From positions 434,001-498,000 of the forward strand of contig CAJQUW010005267.1 of NCBI GenBank assembly GCA_907163375.1: a stretch of DNA of 64,000 nucleotides, given 5' to 3'. Source of the stretch: Prostheceraeus crozeri. Its lineage: Eukaryota > Platyhelminthes > Polycladida > Euryleptidae. Positions 10,313-22,100 of this stretch are shown here, in pieces. Each line of letters opens with the position of its first letter. Positions within the stretch are counted from its first letter, which is position 1. Made by a program: the position numbers and the translations under genes. Below the pieces are notes generated by a model. It searched no databases. It was given only the letters and a program-made list of their open reading frames with translations, and was not told where the DNA came from.

Positions 10313-13300
10313 TTATATTCTTCGTCTTTGTCTTTCGAGTTCGTTTGATTTTATTAAGACTTTTCAATTTCTTCTTTTTTTAAACATTTAATTATTTTTT
10401 AATAATTGAAAAGGGCTTAAAGTATTGTTGAAAAGTATCTTGTTCATTCAACTAATATATTTCAAAAACTGTTTAAATAATGCCTCTAATAATGCATACT
10501 ATTCCCCAATGTTTGTAGTATGAGTAAAAGATGCATGCATACATCACAAAGAAAACATGATTACTGCACCGGTGTATGAAATATGTCAGTTTTACACAAG
10601 CAGTCGTACTCAATCAAAAGAAATTAATGTTAAATGAATCGAAGAACTTTTATTTCCAAATATATTGAAATCGTCAAAACTATTGCCAAGAAGTGATTAT
10701 AATAACTGTCAGAACAAAGTTTTGTAGGTATATGAAGTACAAGACGTCAATTGACTTTATTCAATGGAACGACGGCACTACTGCAAGTTGTCTCAAAGTT
10801 TTCCCTAGAGTTCCCTTGACACTAAACTAGCAGTGACAGTAATTTTACCTGATGCCCTCTGCCCAACAGCAATTTTGCTTCATACCTCAAATAGAAATTA
10901 AAAAACTTCTGAAGAAGTGCCTTCGAATTTTGGATCAATTTGGAAGTATCCACTTGTTTCACCTGATTGAGGAATATTAGAGGCTTGACAGCTAGATGGT
11001 TGAATCATCTCGTCCGACCGGCAGCACAAGTTTCTGCAGGGAACGAGGCTGAAAAATGGGCTTTCGGAGAATGCAGTAAAGCCAATCCATGGCTGCTGCT
11101 CTATACCTAATAGACTTGCTGCATGGTCCCGTGTGAGTTCAATGTCAATGGCTTATTAAAATCATTCGTTCGTGTGTTGTATTAATGAAACACTCATTAT
11201 CAATTTACGAAAAACCAATGCCCACTAGATACGTGTACTTTGCACTGTACATGTATCAGTCATTTTCATACATTTTTTTGCTTTATGATTGAGTAAATTC
11301 CAATTGTAGCGGCTGTGTACACCAAGGTTAATTTGAAAGAACATCAAATTTAGACACATTCAGCTTACATTTTTCAGAAATAATAAAATCTTTCAAAATA
11401 ATTTATCTACAATGAATATGGGTCGATCCAAATTATATGTGATGGACAGCGCGCTATGTACTTGCGCATGCGCAATGTTTATTTAAAACAAATGAAAATT
11501 TACTTATTATTGTTTGTTTGATCGACGTCAACAGTAATCAACTTGCTTACAGATGCCGTAAGCATACAATCACTTGATCAATAATCAGCTTTTTCGAATA
11601 GTTTTCAAGGCGATTGCATTCAGTTAGCCCAATCGATAATTTCATCAAGGATGGCAATGTGCGAAAAACGATATACATGTATTATGTCAACCGGTCCCAG
11701 ATAAATGATTCTTTCGGGTCTTATGCTTAGGATTCAGAGCGGACCCGGCCCGGTTCCAGGTCTGCATTTTGGCGAATAGCTGTTTCCATATGAATGTATC
11801 CAGATTTCCCGGAGCCATTGATATGTGCCTTTCATCTTTTTTGAGTCACCGTTTACCTTCGTTCCACATATTTTCTACATGCAACTGCTTGTCTGCATCA
11901 ACAAACGCATTGGCAGTTATTGGTGGATTGCCTATCTGACGCATCTTGTGTTTGTGCTGTACTTGTGCCTACATGCATGCATGGATGCTCTGAAGCGAAG
12001 CAGTTGATGAAAGCTATGAACATTTCGGGTTCACAATTGTGGACAGGGGGTTCTTTTGGGACCAATGTTGTTCACAATCGTCAATATGTTATTTAACAGA
12101 CTTCATTTAGCCAACAGACTATCAAATAATGCCTGAATGTATCAAGGAACATAATATAGCATCCGTAAAGCATCTCTGAACTTTCAATGATGGAAATTTA
12201 AAAGTGGAATAGAGCGGAATGTTAATATAGCAGCAGCGGAATCAGTGTTTAAGAGCGGCGGAATCTCCTTGTCTGTGATTACACGCATCTGTAGAAAATC
12301 AAGAAGACATTTATGAAACGGCATAGCACTAGGCTATATACTCGTATGGTCCGTCATCATGGTGGCTGTTTTGCTCACACCTCTCTCAACTGGTGCACTC
12401 AAATCAATTTGTACCGCTTCCCATGTACCGTAGTTTTAAACCTGCAGCTGTGAATTCTGTTCTAAAGAATCAATGTTCAGTCTCAGTGTCTGATTTCCAT
12501 CTTCTACCATCATTCCTCTAAAGGCCTTGTAAAAAATATGTGCGAGAATCTTTTTACCGCTCTTAAAGAATTGACATCAAAGGCGATTAACTTGTGTCCA
12601 CTCCACGCCTTGGATCGGGCAGGGGTGGGTGGGGCACATTGAACCACCAGCCTTTTCTCTGAAACTATAGATAGTGGAAACTTCATGCTTTAAGACATTG
12701 TTTATTGTAAGAAACAAACATGATTCCTCTGATAATTTCAATTGTTTATGAGCTCCATCATTATTTGCACAGGAAATCCCAAAATTTCCATTAAGAAATT
12801 AATTTTCAGAAAATCAGAACTTTTTTTAATGCAGCCAAAACTTTGCGTATATTTTCATCACACAGCATTTTTCTTAAGTATTCTGTATCAATTTCATTAT
12901 TCTAGTAGTTAAAAACTACTTGAGTGCAGCCTTATTTGCATACAAGCACTTTTTTGAAATGTTAGGGATGTGGGGTACATTGAACCAACCAAGAGCATGG
13001 TTCATAGTGCCTCACTTCGATGCTCAATTTTTCTTTTATTGAGTGAACGAAGTGATTTGTGCTATAAATTGGTCTGCAATGCTATGATATTGACTATTTA
13101 GAAATATTTGAGCAGTTATGGTATTCATTTTTTAGCGTTGCTACTCTTTTCGAATACAATGCATCAGGGCAGGATGATAAGTATTAGTAATTGACATTAA
13201 TCACCAATCTCAATGAAAATGTGGCTTTGAATACACTGGAGCCTCCCTTGCCAGTCAAATAAATTGAATTGTTAATGCTTCCTGTTTTGGTGTTTGGTGA

Positions 13301-14790
13301 TTCTCAGTTTTCTTCTTAGGCCTACTCGTGTCTTACATGTCTACATGTAATGCGTAGTGCCCACAGGCTAGCTTTAGTTGATGATCACAATGATAAATGT
13401 AGTATTGTGTATCAACAAATTTGGCATCAATGCTCTTACCAAGGCTCTTCTATCATGAATAATGCTATTAATCTAAGAACTCTGTATTCTTCTTTCTGAA
13501 AGTAGCATGGTTTTTTGATATCAAGCATATACTGTTATTTTATGACAGCAAAAATTTCAAACTATGAGATTTGTTGCTTGATTGTGATAATTCATGAACT
13601 GAAACTGTGGATCTGATATATAAAGTCTAATAAAGTTGAACAAAAGAGTAATAAATAAAGGTGGTACAATCTGCCTCACACATGGACAAGAAAAGAAGAA
13701 GAGGAAAATCTCAAGTATCGGCATTTCGCATGCCTGAGCGAGTTGTTAGCAATAACCTCACTTGTCCCATCCTTTTGTTAATTAACGTCTTAGTGACCAA
13801 ACAATTGAATAACTGGCTGTGTGTTCGAGCAGTTTGGATTACCACCATGTCAACGCAGGTGTTTTCAGGGATACGAGATCTTAAGGTGTCGAAGCGCGCG
13901 GAATTCACTAATCTTAATCAAGTAAACAGAATTGGTTTCAAGTTAACCACCAGTCAATGACACAACTGATTGAAAAACTGGGCATCATTAAAATCTGATG
14001 TAAGACTCTTGTTTTCCTGTGTCTCGATGGTAAATTGATGGCAAGATTATTACACCTCTTGACACATCTCAACAATACAAAAAGACCGTTTTATAATCGG
14101 CCTCTTTATAGTACAGCCTAGTAACACCTTTCACGAAAATGGTATTTGGTACTCAGTCACCAAAGCTTGTCGCTACAAGTGTTATGTGTATACGCAGCAA
14201 ACAATGGATAGCCAATAACGTGTGCAGAAGAATAGTCTCTAATAATCTCCAATCACTATTTTTAACATTAATCAATTAACGATTTTAATGCGCATAATCG
14301 GTTTTTATATTCAAGGTCATTCAACGGTCATTGCTCTTTCCACCTCAATGTATTTGATTCATTGTTTTAAAGCGGCTTCATTCCAGTATTTTGACTAAGA
14401 CGGTAGAAGAGTGTCTGACGTCATAGCTCTATCAGATCAAGACAGATTAGCTTTCAAGTAAACAGAAAAGATCCATGAAACTTAAAAGTGAAGAAGGTGG
14501 AGGAAGAAGAGTGGATGGTGACGTTAGAGGACTAGAAACAAATTGCTACGTAGAAAAATTCGAGTTATAGTGGTATCAGAAATTAATGACTCACCAACTT
14601 GTTTCTTGGTCAAAGTGGTCTTATTTCATTTGAAATTGTCCTGAAAATTGGCTTTGATACAACATCTTCTCAAAAAAATCAATTTTCTTGATCATTTCTT
14701 TTGAATTTTTTACCGGAAAATCAATTGCCTCCTGCAATTTGAATGAATTCGTATTTAGGCCCTCATGAGCTACTTACCGCATTCGGTCCA
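10313..14790. other. Long stretch without recognisable gene
   Basis: No coding signal was recognised over 4.5 kb. The frames at 11825-12007 and 13661-13960 lack motifs. A direct repeat of GGGGYACATTGAACCA occurs near 12630 and 12972, and the second copy sits in an 18-bp imperfect hairpin at 12970-13015. Confidence 0.4.
12970..13015. repeat. Imperfect hairpin around GGGGTACATTGAACCA
   Basis: GTGGGGTACATTGAACCA at 12970-12987 pairs with TGGTTCATAGTGCCTCAC at 12998-13015 (14 of 18 positions). A related GGGGCACATTGAACCA word lies near 12630. No function can be assigned. Confidence 0.35.
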
Positions 14791-14798
14791 GTTGTAAA

Positions 14799-16057
14799 TA
14801 GAGCTCCTACCAGCCGATATCCGATCCGAGAGCCGATGGGTAATGATCCGTTAAATGATCCGAGATCCAGTATGATCCGGTAATGAAATTTATGCCTGTA
14901 ATTGTTCAATGATTACAATCAAGTGCTTTAACTTAACTATTTATATTTTTCAGCCAGAAAGTACCATATTTATTTTCCACCTGAAAAAAGACCACTTAAT
15001 TGCAAAGTTTTAGGGGGCCTATATGGGGCACAATCTGCGAAGGTACTAATCGTGAAAGGCTGTATGATTCCTATTTTAGGAGCCCTAGTCTAGGCCTACT
15101 AGAAAAATAAATCTATATACATTTTTTAGACAACAGAGGGTTTACATTACGCGATAATAGCACATTATCAACAGAAATATCCATCGGTAAATTAGTTGTA
15201 ATTCTTATATTTAATATGTAGGATAATTCGTAATTTCATGCAAGTAAATTTTTCGGTCACTATACACAATAAATGCGCATTGCCATCATCAGAATTCCGG
15301 ATCCATTCAGAGTAAGTTGTCAAAAGCATAATGGTAGTCGACTGATCTGAATAATAAGTTAACCGAAGAATAAAATGTGAAAATCTTCTTTGTAATGAAT
15401 ATTTGAAAGTTTTTGGAACTACTTGTGGGCTTAGGTTCAAAATGAATATAATTCTATATTCAATTCAATGCATCAAAAACCTACACAAATAAGTGAGTTA
15501 CTTTGGATGAGAAACAAGACTCCCTCCTCCCCCCTCCCGATACAATCTAGCTTTCTGCTGCCTTCGTTGCCGGTTTAAATTATTTTATATGTTAGCCCCA
15601 AATTCCTTATTTTTGATGACTGAAGGTATTTGAATATTATTAGGTAACATACGTTGTGCTAGTTATCAAAGTATGTATCCGCAATTTATAATAACATTCC
15701 AATTCTTTGGTAGCACGTACACCTTATATAAAGCCGATATTAATTTCATAACATACAATTGACTTTTCATAGAAATCATTGGTATTTATAAAAATGGTAC
15801 CAAATCTGGTTTAACAAAATATAAAATATGCTGTGATATACAGCATATTTTGTCATATTAAGTCAAAATACTAATAAATTTTACTCATCTTGAATATTTT
15901 TTTACTGGTTCAGGAGAGGAAAACGTGCTGTAAAATAATCGGATCATTTACCGGATCCAGAGTCAATCCTATAACAAAAGGTCGTGAATATGAGCCGATC
16001 CGATAACAGTTTATCGGATCATGAGTCGAATGATCCGGTGATCCCATAGAAGCCCTA
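14799..16057. mobile_element. Candidate hAT-like element, degraded ends
   Basis: The left end reads TAGAGCTCCTACCAG. The right end on the opposite strand reads TAGGGCTTCTATGGG, a partial match. Both ends carry clusters of GATCCG and CCGATC (14815-14882 and 15940-16045). The flanks GTTGTAAA (14791-14798) and GTTATAAT (16058-16065) agree at 6 of 8 positions, which would fit an old hAT duplication. No transposase is recognised inside. A 12-bp-stem hairpin lies at 15823-15851. Confidence 0.35.
15823..15851. repeat. Perfect 12-bp stem hairpin
   Basis: AAAATATGCTGT, the 5-nt loop GATAT, then the exact reverse complement. It is AT-rich with no U-run context that would suggest a terminator. Its role is unknown. 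Confidence 0.5.
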
Positions 16058-16358
16058 GTTATAATAGTACATGTATCAGCAAGTACTGCAGCTATTACTT
16101 GTTTGCAGTTTTGATGCATAGCCTATGTATGAGAGATTATATGCCAGTTGGTAGATGAGACACACAGACTCCATTTGTATAAGTACAAATGTTCCTATAC
16201 CGAACCGGAATCGCCATTTTCTGCTAGAATCGGAGCCATAACCGAAACCATGATCGATTTTAATGCTTATGATTCAAATGAGGTTTATATGTCTCTTCGC
16301 TAGTATGACCTAAACTGAACATATAGTAGCGCCATAGAAATTGACAACAATAAAACCT

Positions 16359-16558
16359 CTAGAATGGAAATTAAGCTTCATGCAATGCACAATAACGGCA
16401 CATAAATCGCACGCATTTTCACTTAGATGCACCTGCCAACGTCTGTATCATTGGGCTAGAATCAGTCACGTGAGTAAATCGAAGCTTTTAATTGGTTCTT
16501 CATGCTCAAACTTAGTTCCCCCGGATGTGCCGCGACCTTGAGTCAATTTCCATTCTAG
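16359..16558. repeat. Candidate 200-bp MITE with 14-bp ends
   Basis: CTAGAATGGAAATT (16359-16372) is exactly inverted at 16545-16558. If the mobile unit begins GAATGG, it is bounded by TA on both sides, as for Tc1/mariner-type MITEs. The interior contains no coding signal. Confidence 0.4.
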
Positions 16559-18335
16559 CCAACTTCAGATAAACAGTTTATTTCTATGAGTAGCGCAGTT
16601 GTTGTTGAGCCAGAGAAATGTACTCGATGCGATAAATAGGTCTATGTAGACAGTATTATTCTTTCAAGAATAGGAGATTATATTAATTATCCCACTAATA
16701 TATCAATCAAACACAATTTCCTGCGTGATTGCGCTATGGTCTGTTAATTTTGATTGGCTTTTACATGCACTCCATGTGCTCACATTTGTTTATATAATCG
16801 AGCAAAACTGCCGTTTAATCCGATAGATTGGGATTTTATGAGAGCAGTTTCTTATTTATTGCATGCATTAAATTTTACGGGCAAGCACCGATCTAATATC
16901 GGATACTAAATATTATTAGGATATTTTCTCGATAAAGATAAATGAATGGTGATTTTGATGATTAAAAATGGGATAGAAAATGAACGTACCCTATCTCATT
17001 GACAATAAATTGGAAAATTATCACTTGTAAATCCTTTTAAAATCATTCCCGGGAAATATCACACCTCCCATCGAAATACCCAAGAAGCAAACAAAATAGA
17101 ATATCTTTTGTGCCAACGTGGGAGATAGAAATACACAAGTCGCTCAGTGGAAACTTCCAAGATGGGCTGAGCAGCAAATGACGGTATACAAGACAAGCCC
17201 TCAAACAAGATCCTGGCTACAAGAATCCCAAGTTAAGCACTGTTCCGGTTGGAAGCTATAACTCCATCTGTTACATGGCTGAAATTGACCGGTGCTAAAC
17301 TGACAAAAAAAACTTAAGCGCATTTCAGCAGTATCAAATATCCATCAATTCAATTGTTAATTTGTGATGATGACAACTGTTGAACGATAGTAAGAATATT
17401 GTCCAGATACTGCGTATCAAGTATCAAATTTCGATTGTTTGTATCAATTTTTTAATTCCATCTTTTTGAGATCATAAACTTTTTCAACTATCTTCATAGT
17501 TGACCACCAGGATTTGCATAATTTCTTCCGACTAATCAGCAATATTCCAAATATGTATATTTTCTATAAGTCAGATTGCTGTTGCTACTGCTACATCAAT
17601 GCAACAACAAAGTTGTCAGTGGGACGACTATTATAAACTCAAAGTTAATATAATATAAAAAGGTAAAGCCAAGTACCACATCCTGTTTCATAGGCCTAAG
17701 CAAGCAAGTAGGTGTTTATTTAATGTCATTAAAAATCATCACCCCGACAAGACACCTCATGTTGTACAAATCTAAGTCAGAATTTATGACAGAAATTATT
17801 TATCAAAAAGTCATAAGACAAAAAAACTTTCTACATGAAGAAGATTGTCGATTCAGATATATCCAGTCATAAGGGGAAAATGATCTTTGATATCTTTGTG
17901 ACTTTATCAACGGCTGATAATATTGTTTAGAGCATGGTAGCTTATGCGGGACACAGGGGGTGGAGCAAATGCTGGGAATCACTTTCAGAATTTTCAAAAA
18001 GACATTCAGATGCGCAGATTCTTCTCAAGTCCAGTGTTTCATCGCTACATTCACAAACAAATTTATGTGGGCATTATTCAACCAACCGCTTGTGATTCGA
18101 TCAGCACGTTTTCCAATCTTGCAAAGAGTGCTGCTCAATCTTTTATTCAGACCAGCGAAGACGGAGGAAGAAAACTCAAGCACAGAACGGATTTAGGATA
18201 AATGTACTTCGTGCAACGCTGCTTTAGAGACGCTCCCTGTTAGCTTCCGGAGAATGTGCAGTCGTTGAAGATTGTCGACATGCGAGTTCCACCTGTTATT
18301 GATAACAATATAGCAAGAACTTTTGCTGTCTCAAC
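16559..18335. other. No recognisable gene
   Basis: Overlapping open frames at 17944-18201 lack motifs and look like chance. No RNA gene was recognised. Confidence 0.4.
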
Positions 18336-19149
18336 CAGGCCTGCCGTTGGTATTGGGATTCCGATTGGGATCCCAGATTGGGCTACCAAAAATCCACCCC
18401 AATCCCAATAAGCCCTCTCCCAACAAAATATCCATGTAATCGTTGACATTAGTCAGTACGTTGCAAATGTTTTCGGGTTGTTCAGAACAGTTCAATTTTC
18501 TGAGTCTCCAGTCTGAGCTTGTCTCTCTCGAATTCAAGCATTGAGAGCTCTTAGTGTGATTTACACAAATTTTTGGCTAGGTAGCGGTTATGTAATAGTG
18601 TATATAGGCTTATACAATTCGCCTGTACATTGTCATGCGCTTCGCCGCTTCTGTAATTAAGCTATACATTGTAAGCTATTCAAGCCTATTTAACCGTATA
18701 TGCCGCTGTCTACTGCCTGTTGCCTACTGTACGTGTGAGTCCGTGTAGCGAGTTGTTTATTAACACCGCATTTCCGATATAGGCTTAAAATACCAAGTAT
18801 GTTTGTAGTTCATACATACATATTAGCTACACACGTAGACCCAAGCTCTTGGGTGAAGGCAGTCTCGGTGCAAAATATAGCCATGCAGTACACCTATTAT
18901 ACATTCTTGTTTAAAATCAATTAAAGCCCCTATTACTATTAAGGTCACTCTAGTCCTAGGCCTACGACCGTGGACTTAGTCAATTCAAAAAGTATCACAT
19001 TTTGCAGGCCTAAGCGGTAAGCCCGATGCAGCTGGGGGTCAAATTACGAACGTTTTTAGCACTAAAGCAGGCTATTTGGATTTCTATTGGGATCCCAATG
19101 GAAATTCTCATTGCGATTGGGCTGGAAATCCATCCCAACGGCAAGCCTG
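18336..19149. mobile_element. Candidate non-autonomous element, CAGGCYTGCCGTTGG ends
   Basis: The left end CAGGCCTGCCGTTGG and the inverted right end CAGGCTTGCCGTTGG differ at one of 15 positions. ATTGGGATCCCAAT-like words recur just inside both ends (18355-18410 and 19085-19130). The 814-bp interior has no transposase. The flanks GTCTCAAC and TCTCGAAT do not make a convincing duplication, so assignment to hAT is tentative. Confidence 0.45.
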
Positions 19150-22100
19150 TCTCGAATAGAAACTGGAACGTATATTAAACAACGATACGACAGGGAAAGC
19201 AGGAGACTCCTCAGATAAACCAGGATTACATGAAGAACCTGCAGGATGACGATTTAAAAACTTCAACGAAGATTTTTGGCGTCACTTAGTTGAACAATAT
19301 TTTGTTCCGAACAATAACATCTTTTCCTCAGAGTCTCCTTGATATTGATTCCTCGCGAAAATGCTTTGATCCGAGTCGCTGCATGAGAGTGAAGACTGCA
19401 TGCATTCAAGAACACATACACGTATCTGTTGGTTGATGATTTTCTAAACTCACCCTTTTCTTGAAGATTTCGATTTTGGACTCATCTACATCATGACGCA
19501 ATATAGCCTATCAGAGGATTTCTGAAAATTCTCGGAATCGGAATTGATAAACCGAGGAAAGTAAATTACATATTAAACGTGAACAGCAATATATTTCAAA
19601 GTGAAAAATAACAAAAGATTATAAAAATTCATAGGCTTATCGCATGGTGATGAGATCTTTATTTATTCGAAGTGTCAGCATAGTGTAAGAAGTAGTATCT
19701 AGTGAACACCTGCAGAAATTTATTCAATTAGTAAATTGTACAATTGAAAATTACTCCGGGTATGGCTGCAAGTTGAAATAGGGAGTCGTGTCAATGTTCA
19801 GAGATTTGAACTTGGGTGAACTAGCTGCTGATCACTCCTGATATTGGATGAAATGGCATCGATTCAAGCCTGTTCCCACCTTTCAGTTGCGAATGCTACT
19901 CAATATCTAATTATTACATCTACAACAATCCATATAGCAAATAGACTAAAAGTTCGAAATTTATTTTGCTTATCTATATTACAGAGTTGTTATAAATTGT
20001 AATAAAGGAATCCGTAGAAAAAGACTGAGTACCTACCTCAGAAGGACATTGAACCTTAATCAAATGACATGAATGGTGGTCGATCGAAAACAGGCCCATG
20101 GTCTTAAGGCTTCATTTTAATTCTTCAAGCTCTTCTGCAACACTTAAAAATTGCAAATACAATTCTTCTACGTCTGTATAATTGCTTAATCGTTACGTTA
20201 AATGAATGGGATGAGGATGATCTCATATTTATCAATTGCCTTAATCCGCATCGCAAGGGGCATCAAGCCTACTTTATTAATCTTTTCAGAAACACTATAT
20301 TTTCTGTGGAATAGTATGCGCAGACATTGGAGAAAACGCTTGTGAGGATTGATGATCTGAAAGTCATCTCTACACGGCACTTCAATTCTATGTTGACTTA
20401 TCAATACACTTTCCTGTAGTAATCATTAAGCCTGCTTAATTTGCGATTATTTTAGCATTTTTTAGTATAATTTTTACGCAGTTTAAAATTTAATTTCTGT
20501 TTCCTCCATTGGCATTTCACCATCAAACAGATGGTAAACAATTAACAATTGCACATCTGAATAAATAAAAATCTTTGAAGTTGTTTCAAGGTTATCATCA
20601 TACACTTAGCTCTCCCAAATTTGAATATTTTATAAAAATTGTCCTCATTATCCCTCTAACAATCCATCTATTTAACTGACATAAGAAGACATCTAGTCTT
20701 ATTTAGAAAAATATAATATGTAGCAAATGTGTCTTATGCTAATGTGTGCTCGCAATTTATGAATATAATTCCATGAATGTATTAAGTGATTGTCAAATCC
20801 GTCTAAACACCAGCAAAATGGACTTGCGATTGCTGCAAGTATGGCATCAAGTTCGATATTCACTAAGTTGTATAAAGAAGTGTGAGTGAAGTCCAATAGA
20901 GTAAAATAACGAACAGCGTTGTGTTTCTGACTTTTCAATGTTCCGTTGCTGTTGATTGCAGATTAAACCGGTAAACATATACGTAAAGCATTCAGTTTAG
21001 TTGGAAAACATTTTGTAATTTGTTATTCACAAGGCATCGTCTTCTTGTGGCATAGCCGTTTGTGACACGATTATCATAGACCTGATCAAAGCTAAATTTC
21101 AAACATAGATCTCTAATCTAGTCTTTAAATAGAAGTTATCGATTCGGTTTAAACCTGGGGAGTTGACAAGCCATTCGAGACATCGCGTAGATAATTCATA
21201 ACTTGTTTTGGTATCAAGTAAAAATGGTCGTCGTGCAAAGTGGTCTCAAGATTGTCGAGATAAAACTGTCCCTACAGGAAAGTCTTCAGCAAAATTTTAG
21301 TAAGATAAACGTTCTCAGCAATCTTTACAATCTATGCTAAAACTTAAGCTAGAAAAATTAATGGTCTCCGACACTTTCAAAGTAGGCCTATCTATGCCTG
21401 CTAACTACTTCCACGAGGTGTCAACGGCTATTGTTTGTCTGGCCTAAAGTTTGACAGAAATATAGGTTTTAGATGTTGTCAACACCCTCTTGTGCCACGA
21501 TGCGCCATATTGTATTAATGAGTAATCAGAAATATTATCAGAGCCATGCTTTTCGCGCATTTGTGGCATTTGTCTATTTTTCATCGAGAAATAAACAATT
21601 GTTGGTAAGTGTATTGACTGAGAAATTTTGAATAACAAGTTTAAAGATAATTTCTCGGTTTTACTTATCTTGCTTGATTGGATTTCACACCAGTGTATGA
21701 AAATCATGCACCGCTTGTCATAAGATGAGAGAAAAAAGCTATGCTTCTTAATCCTAGATATGTAACGATGCTTACAAATCCATAAATTGTGAGTAATCAT
21801 GCATGCTTGATTAATTTAACTAAAGCAAGAAATGTTGCATTGTGCAGATGTTCGGATATCACGATTTTTCAAGTTCATGGATACTTGTTATGTAAAAGTC
21901 ATTGCTGTACCACGTGTGGTCACCGATGACTGCTCATCAATCTCAAACAAATCAGCTGAATGATGAATTAAATGCGACACCGAAACAGGATTAACGCGGA
22001 CTATTTACGATGATGCCGCGAATTGTCAGGCTGGTTCAATGTAAAGAGGTCCTCTTAATCCGATCTCATCTGCAATTTCTCACAGCACCTTAGTGGCGGG

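Noticed and set aside
17160..17290. 5S rRNA-like words (GTTAAGCACTG)
   Set aside because: Only a short match; the remaining internal control regions of 5S rRNA are absent.
21444..21800. 118-codon open frame on the - strand
   Set aside because: Its composition reflects AT-rich background, with no domain and no exon boundaries.
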